Below, one piece after another: positions 12,549 through 23,406 of a stretch of DNA of 64,000 nt. Source of the DNA: Ophiura sarsii (taxonomy: Eukaryota > Echinodermata > Ophiuroidea > Amphilepidida > Ophiuridae); assembly GCA_035610835.1 (NCBI GenBank), contig CM069442.1:29527798-29591797 (forward strand). The letters are read 5' to 3'. Position 1 is the first letter of the stretch. Each line of letters begins with the position of its first letter. The translations under genes were made by a program, and so were the position numbers. A model generated the notes under the pieces. The model saw nothing but the letters and a program-made list of their open reading frames with translations. It searched no databases and had not been told where the DNA came from.

Positions 12549-12554
12549 TTTATT
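12549..12554 (-). terminator. possible poly(A) signal overlapping the opsin stop codon
   Basis: On the minus strand the end of the ORF reads GTCAAATAAACACGAG. The stop TAA lies inside AATAAA, and the GT-rich word GTTTGTTAGTG follows within 30 bases. This would give a very short 3' UTR. It may be coincidence. Confidence 0.35.
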
Positions 12555-12765
12555 TGACCTTCTTATCCTCTGCTTTAATCGGTTGTGCTTGATTTGTCCA
12601 GGATATCAGGAGTGTATCTCCAATAGGAGCCAGCTTGGAAAGAACTGGCGCTAGAGCGTAGAGGCGTATCGGTACCTGGTCGCTAGATCCCATGGTGGCT
12701 CCAACAGCTACAATGGAATACAAACCCCAGTAAAACGCCAAGCTTACAAGCATCATCATACATGT
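12550..12765 (-). CDS. opsin exon 6 (helix 6-7 and C-terminus)
   Basis: Acceptor CTTTTGCACCAG|ACA, phase 0. It encodes helix 6 (MMLVSLAFYWGLYSIVAV), then helix 7 with the retinal lysine (LAPVLSKLAPIGDTLLI), and a short tail, SWTNQAQPIKAEDKKVK, before TAA. The usual NPxxY is absent and no cysteine palmitoylation site is present. Confidence 0.88.
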   Translation of the reverse strand, partial: TCMMMLVSLAFYWGLYSIVAVGATMGSSDQVPIRLYALAPVLSKLAPIGDTLLISWTNQAQPIKAEDKKVK

Positions 12766-15700
12766 CTGGTGCAAAAGAAGAAATCAAACATGTTGGTTAG
12801 CCCAGTGATCAATAAATAAGCCTTGCCGCCCTAACATGACTTTAAATGAAAATTGTTTTAATAAAACATCTATGACCACATTTTTCTTCTCAAGGCGTAG
12901 CTTCGACATCAATACCTGAGGTTCCGAAGAAAACGACGGGGGAAAATGTACTTTAGGTCTCAGATACTGGTAACCAGTATCGTACGATACTTGCTCATGC
13001 AATTTGCCAGTATCGCTCGATTATGGTACAATTTTATTGTTCAAGTATCGCCCAATACTGGAACACCAAATTTTGTTCAGATTGTGTTCCAGGTGCAGTA
13101 TCCAGACTGGAACGTTTTGTGTTCCAGTATCGGACGATATTGCAATATCGTCCGATACTGGAACACAAAACGTTCCAGTCTGGATATTGGTACATATGCT
13201 ACTAGTAGCGATTTATACCAGGTATTGGACGATACTGGTACATAATTGTGTTCCACTATCGCCTGATACTGGAACAATTTATATGTGCCACTTTTCCAAA
13301 TGACGTGTACACTCCAAACAACTATAGAATTGTTATTATGCAACCAAACAAATATTTTGCCTTACCCTATCATTAAATTTGGATAAATGGGCTATTTCAG
13401 TTGCAATCCATACCCCCTATAGAAGACATTAACCTAATCTTCCACACAGAAAGTGTGAATTTCAAATGGATTACCTACATGGGTGACACTAGGGGGCCTA
13501 TTTGAAATCTAAACTCCCTGTGTGGAAGACAAAGACCATATCTTCCTTAGGGGGTGTATGGTTTTCAATTGGAATAACCCAACGTAAACATATATTTCCA
13601 AAAAAGATATGTAATCGATATTTATCAGTAGGCTATTTGTAGGATGGGCAATGCCTGACGTCATCACTGATCATTGGATAAATGTGTGACTGGAGTAAAC
13701 AAAATACTTTTTTTACTTTTACTATAGACCCAACGTACTATGTTCGCGGCGACACCTTGTTTAAACTAACTTGTTTAAATATCAATTCAGCAAATCAAAG
13801 TGTTGGACTTCAAAAAGTGTATCTGTAAATTAAAAACTACTAAGTTAAGCTAAACTTATGTGCGAAATAGGTTAGTGAAAAAAAACACCTTCTGGGCAAA
13901 TCATCGATTTTGTATGCTGCCCTTTATATTGAATCCTGCGTCCAATCATGAAGCAAGGCAGAACAGTTGAATCAATACGCGGAACTAGATTTACGATCGT
14001 ATCAATTACCCATAGTTGCCATGCCCGTAAAGATCTCATGTAACAATTGTTCATGAATTTTTGCTTTTTGTGTGCAAGTTGATGCAAAATAATAGGAAAA
14101 AGTGTACTTAGGTCCTAGATACTGGTATACCAGTATCGCACGATACTGGCACATAGCACATGCAATTGGCCAGTATCGCTCGATACTGGTATAATATTAT
14201 TGTTCCAGTATCGTCCGATACTGGAACACCAAATTTTTCCTCCAGCATCGAGCGATACTGGAACGTTTTTATGTTCCAGTATCGGGCGATACTGGTACAT
14301 GATTATGTTCCAGTATCGCCCGACACTGGAACATTTTATATCATGTTCCAGTATCGTCCGACTCTGTACCAGTATCTGGAACACCCAGTATCGGGACAGT
14401 ACTATTACTAGTACAGTCCAGAATGTGGGACGTAAAGTCGACCTTTTCTAAATAAAACACTGGTGTCAAAGTCTACGGTAAAAGTAACGTCTATAGGCAC
14501 TCTGCATATATCTTATCCCGTCCGCAACTTGTGCCCCAGGACCACAATTAGATTTATTCCGTCTTGGCACCCAAAACGGAATAAAGCGCAATTACACTGA
14601 CAAAATAGTTTAAGAATATAGGATATCCCATATTTATTCCTCCCCGTCCACCAACCCCCTGAGTGTTTTGACATAGATTTGTTTATGAATATCATTTCAG
14701 CGGTGTCAAAATATAAACACTTATGGTCCTACACAAGTTGCGGACGGGATAAGATATATGCTAGGTACTCTGTTGGTCAGCGTATATTACGCAGCTGAAT
14801 AGATTCATGTTTCTACCATCCTATATCCTACCTGATTGTTGAGGGCGCAATATAGCATAGCCCCTACTGGAATGACGAAGCACACTGAAACCATGAGGAA
14901 GATGTACACCAGATATAACAAGTCACGACTGCCAAAGTCCAATAGACACCCGGTACCGAATGGTTCAATGACATAGCGCCCCCATTTGATGATGTTGAGA
15001 GGTGCTACGGCCCAAAACAACGCATTCACCCAAATTGTCATTATCAGAAATCCGCTGGACTTTAAAGGTTGACCTGAAATAGTCAAAATATATATAATAT
15101 AAAATTATATATTATAAACCTAATGATTAACATTTCATAATATTCGCAAGTTAGAGCTGGTGCATGCTGTAAGCATGCGTGGCAACATCATGATGTGAGC
15201 ATGCGTGGCCATATCATACTGCTAGCATGTGTGTCCCAACGACTTTCCAAACACACCCCCTCTAAACATGCTTACATACATATATACCCCCACCCCCCCC
15301 CCCCCCCCCCCCCCCCCCACCGGCTTAATTCAGGCAATCTGCTTGCCTGACAAATGTTTAGCAATAGAGGGCGCTGCTGCATTTTGAAATCACAGAAATC
15401 CTACAGCTTGTCTATGTTTGAAATGCATTTACGCAGACGACGATGGCCACGCGATTTTATCGTTCCAATATGGCAACGGGAGTGCGCCATTTTGAAATAT
15501 TTTTAACAGTCATCGCCTGGTTAACGATGAAAATAATTTTAAAAATAGCATTTACAATGGAGTTCGTTAGCTAACTCCAACGGTTTTGGATTGAAAAAAA
15601 AATCTTCTAATTTAATATGATGAATTTTTCAAAATGATAAGATTTACATTTGCAATTACGTGTTATTCCAATACGAATTCAACATTTATGATTAGCGTGA

Positions 15701-18700
15701 CCATCGTCGTCTGCATTTACGCTGGATATCCACGTTCAGTAGACAATATACATTGTATATTCCCAAGATTAGTATAATGTATCAATAAAGATTTGGTGTA
15801 AAATAACTTGATTTTAGCAGAAATACAAAGCAGCAGCAGCCATTGCCTAGCGTATTTTAGCGTGACACTGTTTAGCGTGATAGTGATACTGTTTAGCGTG
15901 GAATATTTCCATGTCTCAATAAAAGAATATTTGAATTGACGTTTTGTTGTACAAAGAGGGCTGGTTTTTCTGAATCCTTACAGGTGTACAGACGACGGTG
16001 GCCACGCGAAACCTACATTTTGAATTCGTATTGGAATAACAAGTAATCGCGGGCTATATATATCTTGCCTCACGTCCCGTACGGAATAAACCGTATAGCT
16101 ACAACGTATCATTAATTGGTTTGAGCATGCGCACTTGAGTTCTTGAGTTACGGGACGTCTAGCCAGACATTGCCTAATCGCGAATGTTAATCTTATCATT
16201 TAGAGAAATTTATCATACGAGCGTAGGTTAGAAGATTTTTTTCTTCCCAATCCAAAACCGTTGGAGTTGTCTAACCAACTCCATTAACCAACTCCATTGT
16301 AAGTGCTATTTTTAAAATTATTTTCATCGTAAACCGGGCGATGACCATGATGACTGTTAAAAATATTTCAAAATGTGCACTCCCGTTGCCATATTGGGTC
16401 GTCCGAGACGCGTGGCCGCCATCGTCTGCAGTTGTACATGTACGTACGTCCATACATACATGTACATTACATAATATAATTGCAAAAAAACGTACGAACT
16501 CAGCCTCCTAGTCATCCCTTTGATTTATACTACCCTTTAATGAGAAAACAGTAATTATGACAGTGGTATGAAATACATGTATCTCTTGTGCGATATGGTC
16601 ACCATGACAACGACTTAAGACATACAGGAAAAAGAAGATTGCACATGATTAGTATCTCTTGAAAAATCACACGGCGCTGAGAACATTACCATATCAATGC
16701 ATAATTCACGGAATAATTATATTGAAACCCTTGTGCAGAAACCATATGTTATATATACGTTGAGTTGGAAGGATGATTATCGTCTTACAGGTTTACTAAT
16801 GTATCATACATTACAAGGTGTTCCACAAAAAATTACACTGAGGCATAATGTTTGTTTACAAAATATATTGGGCATTGGCGTTTGTTTGAGGTATATTATG
16901 TGATCGTTTCCAGGGAACGAACTCAATCCTGGGAAAAAAATTGAAAGCAAATTTTTTTTTGGAAGATTTACCTTTCTGATCATATATCGTTCGGTAGTAT
17001 TATTTTTTGCGTGAACAACCCCGCCTGCGGCGTCGTTGTTCTACTTAAAATAACACTATCGTCCGCATTTATGTCAGACAATATAACACGGGTACGGTCT
17101 AAAAACAATTCCTTAATTCTCTAAATCAATAACATGGATTCCTTTGCTTATTTCCATAGTTACTCCACCATTTTCTCACCTTGACTTTGTTTGTATGTAT
17201 CCCATGATAGCGCTGCCATATTCGTCACACTTGCAATACCAAGAAGCATCCCAAAGAAGGCATAAGTTTGGCACCCAAAGTCTCCAAATGGCCATGATTC
17301 CGTGAAGGTAGCACTTGCCGCGAATGGACACATCACTGCAATGCCTGATTACAGAATACCCAAAATAGTTTCGATCATTTCAGATTTTTTCTTTTTTGCC
17401 ATCGACATATTTTGATATCAGAAGAAACCCCATTATTCTCATTATTTCTGTAAAATGTTGGGCGCTATAGACGTTGTAGCCTTATAGGCCAAAGTGCAGT
17501 GAGTTACTGCGCCCGGGGGGGGGGGGGGGGTACTCACCCAAGACGGTATACGGGGGTGTGCCGCTCTAATGGGTAGCTTTTTGGGCACAAAATCCCAAAA
17601 CATGGGGTATGATTTTGTGCTGAAAATCCCTAATAATGGGGTCACTTTTTACAAATGGGTCTATTTTCGCGAAATTTTTGTCTATTTTCGCGAAAATTGG
17701 CAAAAATTAGATCTATTTTCCCGGTAATTTGCGAAAATTTGGTCTAAAATGAAGCATAAACCCCAAAAAATGGGTACCGATTTTTCCAAAATCACCCCTA
17801 AAAGTGGGTATGGGTTTTGAATCTCCAGCGGCACACCCCCGACCAAACCAAATCCGAGTACCCCCCCCCCCCCCCCCGGGTTACTGCGAAAGTTGGTCAT
17901 AGCCACCCGGCAAGTTTAAAACACTACAAAATCAAACTAGCTCTTTTTGAACTTTTATTTGATGTCAAAGGGTAAACATAAATTGTCAGCTTTAATATAT
18001 TATACCGCAATCGCATGTTGAAATTGATTGATAAACCTACAGTTGTGATGGCCTCTGACGACGTCGATGGCCAATGTCACTAGCAACTAATAAACGGTTT
18101 CGGGATCGTGCGGTAAGTGACTAAATTAGCAGTCCCATAATGCAACGAGCGTAGCATACAACCAAAACCGATGTATTAAACTTAGGCCCGGTATATTGCT
18201 GTACCGTAATTTGAGGACCCGCGGCTTACACGCCGTGCGGCTTAAAGCACGGAAATTACGGTAATGTAAAAAGCTCTTTGCGTTGTGGGATTGACATTTC
18301 GGTACATCTCGTAATCGGCTTCCAGTGCGAAACCGAGTATTGTTCATCAGTTATTGATTAAGATCAGACAATCGATCACTACGTTTAATAAAAGCTCCGG
18401 GCTCCTAAATCTATCCAATACTGTGTATAATAACCTACCAATATCTGATACAGCCAAACTAACAATGATGGAGGACCGGACTGGACTCGTCTTGTTGTTG
18501 TTACCCAAAAATGTCACCAATAACATTCCGCTACACACCACTCCCAAAATACCTGAGATGAAAGGATCAAAAATTGATAATTTCAGTTGAGGCGATAAAT
18601 GGAATGTTGAGTAGGGTAGGGTAGAGCGGGAAGGTTGGCCCACCACGTAATTCTCATAATTGCAATATATTCCGCTGTTTGTTGCGAGCTTCTCATGGTA

Positions 18701-21700
18701 CTGTGGCAGATCTCCGTATAATATTTGTCAAATGATCATCTAAAAACAGTTTTACATCACAAAATTGGATTTTCTTCCATTTTTTATATTGATTTTTTTC
18801 TAATGATATTCGTACAGAAGATTTTAATGTAAATCGACATTAGGTTGGTATGGGATTGGTTATAGATTTGATACAGTTATAAACCCGTCAATGTATATAT
18901 GGGACACGCGTAGTTACCGGTTCAATGCACTTATTGTGGATTTATATATTTATATTGATTCAGATTTTGTATAATTTCAAAATTGCAATTCACCTCCTGT
19001 AGCCTATTTGTAATTATAAAAATAGACATCTGGAATGGAGTAGCACTAACATTAAAAGATAATGTTTTAAAATGTGGTATATTCATTATTATTATTTAAA
19101 TTCTAAACGAGTATATTCCGCAAACAATTTTCGTAAACCACTTCAGTGTTGGTGAAGCGTCTCTTCATTCTATTTCTATACTTATTCAATTTGAATATTA
19201 AAACGGCAAGTAAAGGGTTGATTTATTTTATATATCAAAATATATGTAGGCCTACTCCCGGGCCTACTCCAAGTGTTAACAATTTTGAGACACCCTGTAA
19301 AATTACCTAATTTAGGCCTACCAAAGTTTGAGACATTGTCAGACTTCACTCAACGGAGTATATATATATTTTAATATCAAAAACCGGGACGACATTTTTA
19401 TTCTGCCCCCGACCGGGAAAGCTGTCTTCGCGCCTGGACCCATATGTTTACCAGAAACCCATAATTTCCCTATATATTTGACAGTTTTTGCTCAATCTTC
19501 GGCGAAAAACAGCAAAATTAAGGATTTTAGACCCATACATTTACCAAAAATGGCTTTGAAAAGAGGTCATCCAGTTACCAGAGGGTGAAAATGGGACCCT
19601 ATTTGGCACATCCCCGTAAACTCATATCAACTAAGTACCTCCCCCCCCCCCCGGATTTCTGACACTATCGCCCGCATACCATTCATGATATTCCTTCAAA
19701 TTTCTTTTAAGAACCTAAAATGTAACGTTTATTTTTCAGTCACAACTGCGTATCTCACCAATCATGTCAATAGTGTGCTTATACCAATCAATGACAGAGA
19801 AGGACATTTATATTTAGAAATGGGACTTGTAAAGTAAACTTCAATTTCTGCCATAAGCATGATAAGAATAAGAATAATTTAGCATGATAAGAATACGAAC
19901 AATTTCCCGTTTAGCCTATTTAAATGTAATCCTGCACTGTCATAGTGATGTTACTCTACCATTGTACATACTACACAATGGGTTGACTTGCCCAGTTGGT
20001 CACACTTTTCGTAATTGATGATGGATCTTTCTCATCTTTTCAGAATTTTAACTTTATTAGTTGTATTTGACAATGAAATCAAATTGGTCATGGTTCAGTG
20101 GTTTTAATAAGGATTAAATCCATGCTGAAAGAGAGTCTTTTTTGTTGTTGATACACCCTGTAGGGGAAGGTGGGGTAATGGCGGACACATTTTGTTAGAG
20201 AGGTATAACACACATATAATACGTCATATAACAATAAAAATCATGTAAACACAAAGCACTGTGAAGGTTCTACCTTTTATCAAGTTTTTATCAACTCATC
20301 ATTTTGAAATTCGAAGCTACGACGCAATAAAAAAAAATGGCGTCGTCCGGCATTACCCCACACTCTTGGGGTAATCCCGGACCGTATTTATCAATGGCAG
20401 CTCTCTTTTATTGGAATATAGCATTTCAATGGGAGTTAAAAAATACCCTTTTTAAAAGTGTAGCAGAAATCAAAGAACAATGTCACATATTTATATGGTC
20501 AACAACTATTACCGATTTATGATGTTAAATTGACCACGCCCATATTGGTTACCATGGAAACGGTACATGTCCGGGATTACCCCAATCCATGTACAATGTA
20601 TGGGCACATCCACTCTTATTATTATGCTCATCATTGTGACTCCGAATTCATTTCTTTTTTATCAGAAGGTATCATACATTACATAAAAAAATAATAAGAC
20701 TTTGTTTTCCTTGATGTAGATATACCAGTTTCAAAGAGAAATTAATGCACCAAAATATCAACTTGCCCAAAAAGTGATATTTGTAATTCTCGCGAGAATT
20801 TGCGAGACAACCATCCCATTTAGGTTTTGTATGATTTCAATGGAGAGGCACCTAACATCATAGGGTGGCAAAATACCACCTTCTTTCACCTGCCTTTAGA
20901 TACAGCCCTGTCCGCGATTACCCCGCGTCCGCCATTACCCCACCTTCCCCTACATACACATGCGACATAATCATTTTGGCCTTAACTTAAAAGTTCGCAC
21001 TACACATAACGCACAATGGCAATGTACTATTACACAGCTGGATGTTCAATATCATTGATCATGGTACATGGTCATAGTTTGTTTGATCAAATGGATCTGG
21101 CATACTTATAAAATTATTGTGTTGTTTGTTCGTTGGATGACGACCCTGTTTCAAAATACGGTTTCGTGTGCCATAGCAAGGCTCTAAAAGGTCACCAAAA
21201 TAAGTATCGGTTTTACAGTGTACACTGATACGATTACGGATTCGTGATTACATTCATTTAGAACCGCGTAGTTTTCTACACTGCAAAAACTGCAGAACGT
21301 GTAATGTAACAGATATGGAACATGTTCTGAACATGTTCTGAACATGTTCTGATGTGTTCTGAACACGTTCAGAACATATCCAAAACACGTTCAGAACATG
21401 TTCTAAATCTGTTACATTTTGAACATGTTCTGGAACACCTGGAGAACACACCGTGAAGATGTTCTGAACGCGTCATGTGTTCTGCACTTTTTGCAGTGTA
21501 GTACGTACAGAATCGCTTCATTTGCTTACCATAGATCAGAGTGGTACAAAAATAATGGAAGTGCATACTTTAGCCTTCCCTTTAATCTGGTGTTGCCCAC
21601 CCTATATGAGAACCCCGGAGAGCTAGGATTCAGAGCTAGGCTAAGACACTGACCTGACCAGGCTGATGATAAAGTATTTATCTTGTGAAGAGGAGACGCA

Positions 21701-21798
21701 AAAACATTTGAACAAACCCTACCTTCAGCCGTAAGAAACATTCCCATTGTGAAATACTCTTGAGGAGTAAGCGGCGCCAAATCTATCGATGTAGCCAT
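12550..21798 (-). CDS. RGR/peropsin-like opsin, six exons
   Basis: A seven-transmembrane retinal-binding protein of the RGR/peropsin group, in which known members can act as photoisomerases rather than signalling receptors. Joined exons give about 282 aa, close to the size of RGR. Visible marks: GCQTYAF puts the disulfide cysteine at C88 and tyrosine at the position of bovine E113. IEPFGTGC puts glutamate E155 exactly six residues before cysteine C161, matching counterion E181. VLSKLAP contains the Schiff-base lysine K255 in the last helix. WDTY replaces (D/E)RY, so the key arginine is threonine. DTLLI replaces NPxxY. The C-terminal tail is very short. The start ATG at 21798 gives an RGR-like N-terminus (MATSIDL). 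All joins are in phase (1,1,1,0,0). Exon 5 is the only doubtful piece. The introns are full of MITEs. Confidence 0.85.
12880..12915 (-). CDS. tentative opsin exon 5 (third intracellular loop)
   Basis: Exons 4 and 6 join in phase 0, but the direct join leaves almost no third intracellular loop. A phase-0 candidate lies between them: acceptor GGAACCTCAG|GTATTG, 12 codons (VLMSKLRLEKKN), donor AAT|GTGGTC. The basic composition suits a cytoplasmic loop. The donor is weak, and a slightly longer exon is possible. A cDNA read across exons 4-6 would settle it. Confidence 0.4.
12946..13305. repeat. CCAGTATCG palindrome array, copy 1
   Basis: Repeated perfect or near-perfect palindromes of the form CCAGTATCG-NN-CGATACTGG (variants TCGTCCGATACTGG, TCGCCTGATACTGG) are spaced about 35-50 bp. 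The array starts after AAAATGTACTTTAGG and ends near ATATGTGCCACTTTTCC. It lies in an opsin intron, next to the tentative exon 5. Confidence 0.75.
13389..13580. mobile_element. 192-bp MITE
   Basis: The left end GGGCTATTTCAGTTGCAATC and the reverse complement of the right end (GGGTTATTCCAATTGAAAAC) form imperfect terminal inverted repeats of about 40 bp. Both continue into CATACCCCCTA-like sequence. It is non-coding, and no clear target duplication is seen. It lies in an opsin intron. Confidence 0.65.
14108..14405. repeat. CCAGTATCG palindrome array, copy 2
   Basis: Same design as copy 1: it opens with AAAGTGTACTTAGG and ATACTGGTATACCAGTATCG, followed by about seven palindromes of the type CCAGTATCGNNCGATACTGG. 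It is more regular than copy 1. It lies in the same opsin intron interval, about 1.1 kb from copy 1. Confidence 0.75.
14832..15073 (-). CDS. opsin exon 4 (helix 4-5)
   Basis: Acceptor GACTATTTCAG|GT (phase 1), donor AATCAG|GTAGGA (phase 0). It encodes helix 4 (LIMTIWVNALFWAVAPL), the second extracellular loop with the glutamate counterion and cysteine (YVIEPFGTGCLLDFGSRD), and helix 5 (LVYIFLMVSVCFVIPVGAML). Confidence 0.9.
15434..15713. mobile_element. hAT-like MITE (CAGACGACGATGG), copy 1
   Basis: The ends CAGACGACGATGGCCACGCG and CGTGACCATCGTCGTCTG are inverted copies. The 8-bp duplication CATTTACG is exact at 15426-15433 and 15714-15721. It is non-coding and lies in the opsin intron between exons 3 and 4. 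Confidence 0.75.
15989..16428. mobile_element. hAT-like MITE (CAGACGACGATGG), copy 2, opposite orientation
   Basis: It is bounded by CAGACGACGGTGGCCACGCG and CGTGGCCGCCATCGTCTG, with near-identical 8-mers CAGGTGTA (15981) and CAGTTGTA (16429). Its interior (for example ATCCAAAACCGTTGGAGTTG) is the reverse complement of copy 1. About 130 bp of extra sequence sits near 16060-16165, itself bounded by CTCACGTCCCGTA and TACGGGACGTC. Confidence 0.7.
17180..17344 (-). CDS. opsin exon 3 (helix 2-3)
   Basis: Acceptor CTGTAATCAG|GC, donor TCAAG|GTGAGA, phase 1 on both sides. It encodes IAVMCPFAASATF, then WPFGDFGCQTYAFFGMLLG, the opsin helix 3 start with its disulfide cysteine. It ends in AALSWDTYKQSQ, where the DRY/ERY arginine is replaced by threonine. 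Confidence 0.9.
17512..17880. mobile_element. hAT-like MITE with GC-run termini
   Basis: It begins CCCGGGGGG and ends CCCCCCGGG, with subterminal inverted copies GGGGGTGTGCCGCT (about 17550) and AGCGGCACACCCCC (about 17827). The flanking 8-mers TTACTGCG at 17504-17511 and 17881-17888 are identical. It is non-coding and lies in the opsin intron between exons 2 and 3. Confidence 0.75.
18439..18552 (-). CDS. opsin exon 2 (helix 1-2)
   Basis: Acceptor TTTCATCTCAG|GT, donor ATTG|GTAGGT, both phase 1. It encodes the rest of helix 1 (ILGVVCSGMLLVTFLGNN), the first intracellular loop (NKTSPVRSS) and the start of helix 2 (IIVSLAVSDIG). The LAVSD core is the family's LxxAD-like helix 2 motif. Confidence 0.85.
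18553..20162 (-). other. opsin intron 1, distal part
   Basis: Intron sequence with a C run at 19640-19652 and a short GGTAGGGTAGGG-like stretch near 18610. No further exon is needed to join exon 1 (21723) to exon 2 (18552). Confidence 0.5.
20163..20950. mobile_element. 788-bp TA-flanked DNA element (GGGGAAGGTGGGG)
   Basis: The ends GGGGAAGGTGGGGTAATGGC and GCCATTACCCCACCTTCCCC are inverted repeats of about 25 bp, flanked by TA on both sides (20161-20162 and 20951-20952). Extra copies of the word GGGGTAAT/ATTACCCC lie inside, near 20350-20385 and 20570-20582. TA flanks suggest Tc1/mariner-type insertion. There is no transposase ORF. Confidence 0.65.
21279..21498. mobile_element. short TIR element filled with p53-like half-sites
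   Basis: TA-flanked ends CACTGCAAAAACTGCAGAAC and GTTCTGCACTTTTTGCAGTG are inverted repeats. The interior holds repeated GAACATGTTC (at least five exact copies at about 21318-21431) and variants (GAACACGTTC, AAACACGTTC). GAACATGTTC fits the p53 half-site pattern RRRCWWGYYY. Three exact copies stand in tandem with 1-base gaps. It lies in opsin intron 1, about 0.3 kb downstream of exon 1. Confidence 0.7.
21723..21798 (-). CDS. opsin exon 1 (N-terminus)
   Basis: It encodes MATSIDLAPLTP followed by the start of helix 1 (YFTMGMFLTAE). The donor is GAAG|GTAGGG, leaving phase 1. The ATG is the only one that joins in frame to exon 2. Confidence 0.75.
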
Positions 21799-22628
21799 AC
21801 TGACGACGACAGTAAACTACGACGGGACGAAACGTAAGATAATGCTCTCCGGGTATGCTATCTTCTGAAGACGACGACGTAAGTGCAGAATGCAGGATGA
21901 ATCACAATACAAAGGCGTCGCTTTATGAGCCAGGTTATTCAACACATGTCAGTGAATGGCGTACACTGCAGTGGATACAGATTTACCAAATGCACATAAC
22001 AGCTCAACGCAAGCGTAACCATGAATGTGGGATGACGGCCTTGTTCATTTTCTCATTTTCAAACAATCTACGTGAGGTCACCCCTGACGGTCACGTGACT
22101 TATAATGCGTTAGCACCGTGGAAACATATCTATTCACGCAATCATTGTTTGGCTTGTAAGAAATATATGAACAGGCTATGCCCTCTGTGCAAACTGAACA
22201 CGGTCATGGTTATATGACTATGGTTCATTAAGGTTCAATCACCTCACATCGCCTTCGGCTAAAATGTTAATGTTATTTTGAGCTATTTTGGTAAATCTAT
22301 CAAAAAGGCCCTTAGATTCAGCAGTTGCCTCGTTAGATTACACAATTAAATTGTATAATATTTTTCTGAAATTAATATTGATTATTGTTCTAATGGACCT
22401 GTAGATGATTATACAGGGTGACTTAAACAAATATGCGCCAGCCTAAAAACTTGTCACATTGTACTATTTTCCCCGTCGATTATTCAATATTACGCTTTAT
22501 ACACACACAAATTTCATGGTTCAGTGCACACATCTATAGTTCAAACGGCCGTTTCAATCTTTGCATATTTTGTATTCACCCTGTACATGATGTCCCAAAG
22601 GGTCGCACATGTTCCACGTCTTTGCCCT
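21799..22628. other. upstream region of the opsin
   Basis: The region contains the opsin 5' UTR and probable promoter on the minus strand. A 120-codon open frame on the plus strand at 21855-22217 has no recognisable domain and is not called. A TATACAGGGTG word at about 22417 resembles mariner-type MITE ends. Confidence 0.35.
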
Positions 22629-23406
22629 CACTGTAAAAAAATGGACGCCTCAAAAGGTGTTCTGGCTATTAACACCAAATGGTGTTCTATGATTTTAAAC
22701 TTTTATATTGAAAATATTTACACATATTATCAGTTTTCTCTTATTTAAATAGTATCACTATATCCACAAATATTTGAAAAACATCAAAATCAATATTATC
22801 ATTAGGGCCTACAGGATTAAGTCAGCTGAAAATTGAACGTGTTCTATTTTGAACACCGTGTTAAACAAAGGAACACCTTTCTTACACCTTTCTTAACACC
22901 TTTTCTGTAACAGTTTGGGAACACCAATGTGTTCTGGAACACGTCTGTGAGTGGGTTTTTTTGTTTTTTTATTTGTGGATATACAGGGCCGTAAGACACT
23001 TTTTTCAAAGGGGGGGGGGGGCGTTTTCAAAAAAAAATCAGCGGAAGAGTTTTGTGAGAAAATTTTCGAATTTGCACCTATTTTTTGCACGATCGAGGTA
23101 CATGTTGGCTCTAAACAAACTTGTAGCAAAGAATATTGCATTTTGGGAAGACAAATGCGCGCTATGCGCGCGAAATTTTTTCATCTGTGTACAAATTTTC
23201 CGGGGAAGATTTTCAAAGGGGGGGGGGGCATCGCCACCATCGCCCCCCCCCCCCCTCTTCTTACGGGCCTGATATAGGATACTATTTAAATAAGAGAAAA
23301 CTGATAATATGTGTAAATATTTTCAATATAAAAGTTTAAAATCATAGAACACCAATTGGTGTTAATAGCCAGAACACCTTTTGAGGCGTCCATTTTGTTT
23401 ACAGTG
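22629..23406. mobile_element. foldback element with 130-bp arms
   Basis: 22629-22756 (starting CACTGTAAAAAAATGGACGC) is the reverse complement of 23278-23406 (ending GGCGTCCATTTTGTTTACAG-TG) with few differences. Phrases such as AAAGGTGTTCTGGCTATTAA and ATATTTACACATATTATCAG appear in both arms. The 520-bp loop contains a separate TIR element (22984-23271). No target duplication is certain. Confidence 0.75.
22984..23271. mobile_element. nested 288-bp element (CAGGGCCGTAAGA)
   Basis: The ends CAGGGCCGTAAGACA and TCTTCTTACGGGCCTG are inverted. Flanks share only ATATA. The interior has G and C runs beside each end and the near-palindrome GCGCGCTATGCGCGCG (about 23156), which also occurs in the element at 26621-27351. 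The termini look hAT-like. Confidence 0.55.

Noticed and set aside
21855..22217. 120-codon plus-strand ORF upstream of the opsin
   Set aside because: No domain, no family resemblance, and it overlaps the expected opsin promoter on the other strand.
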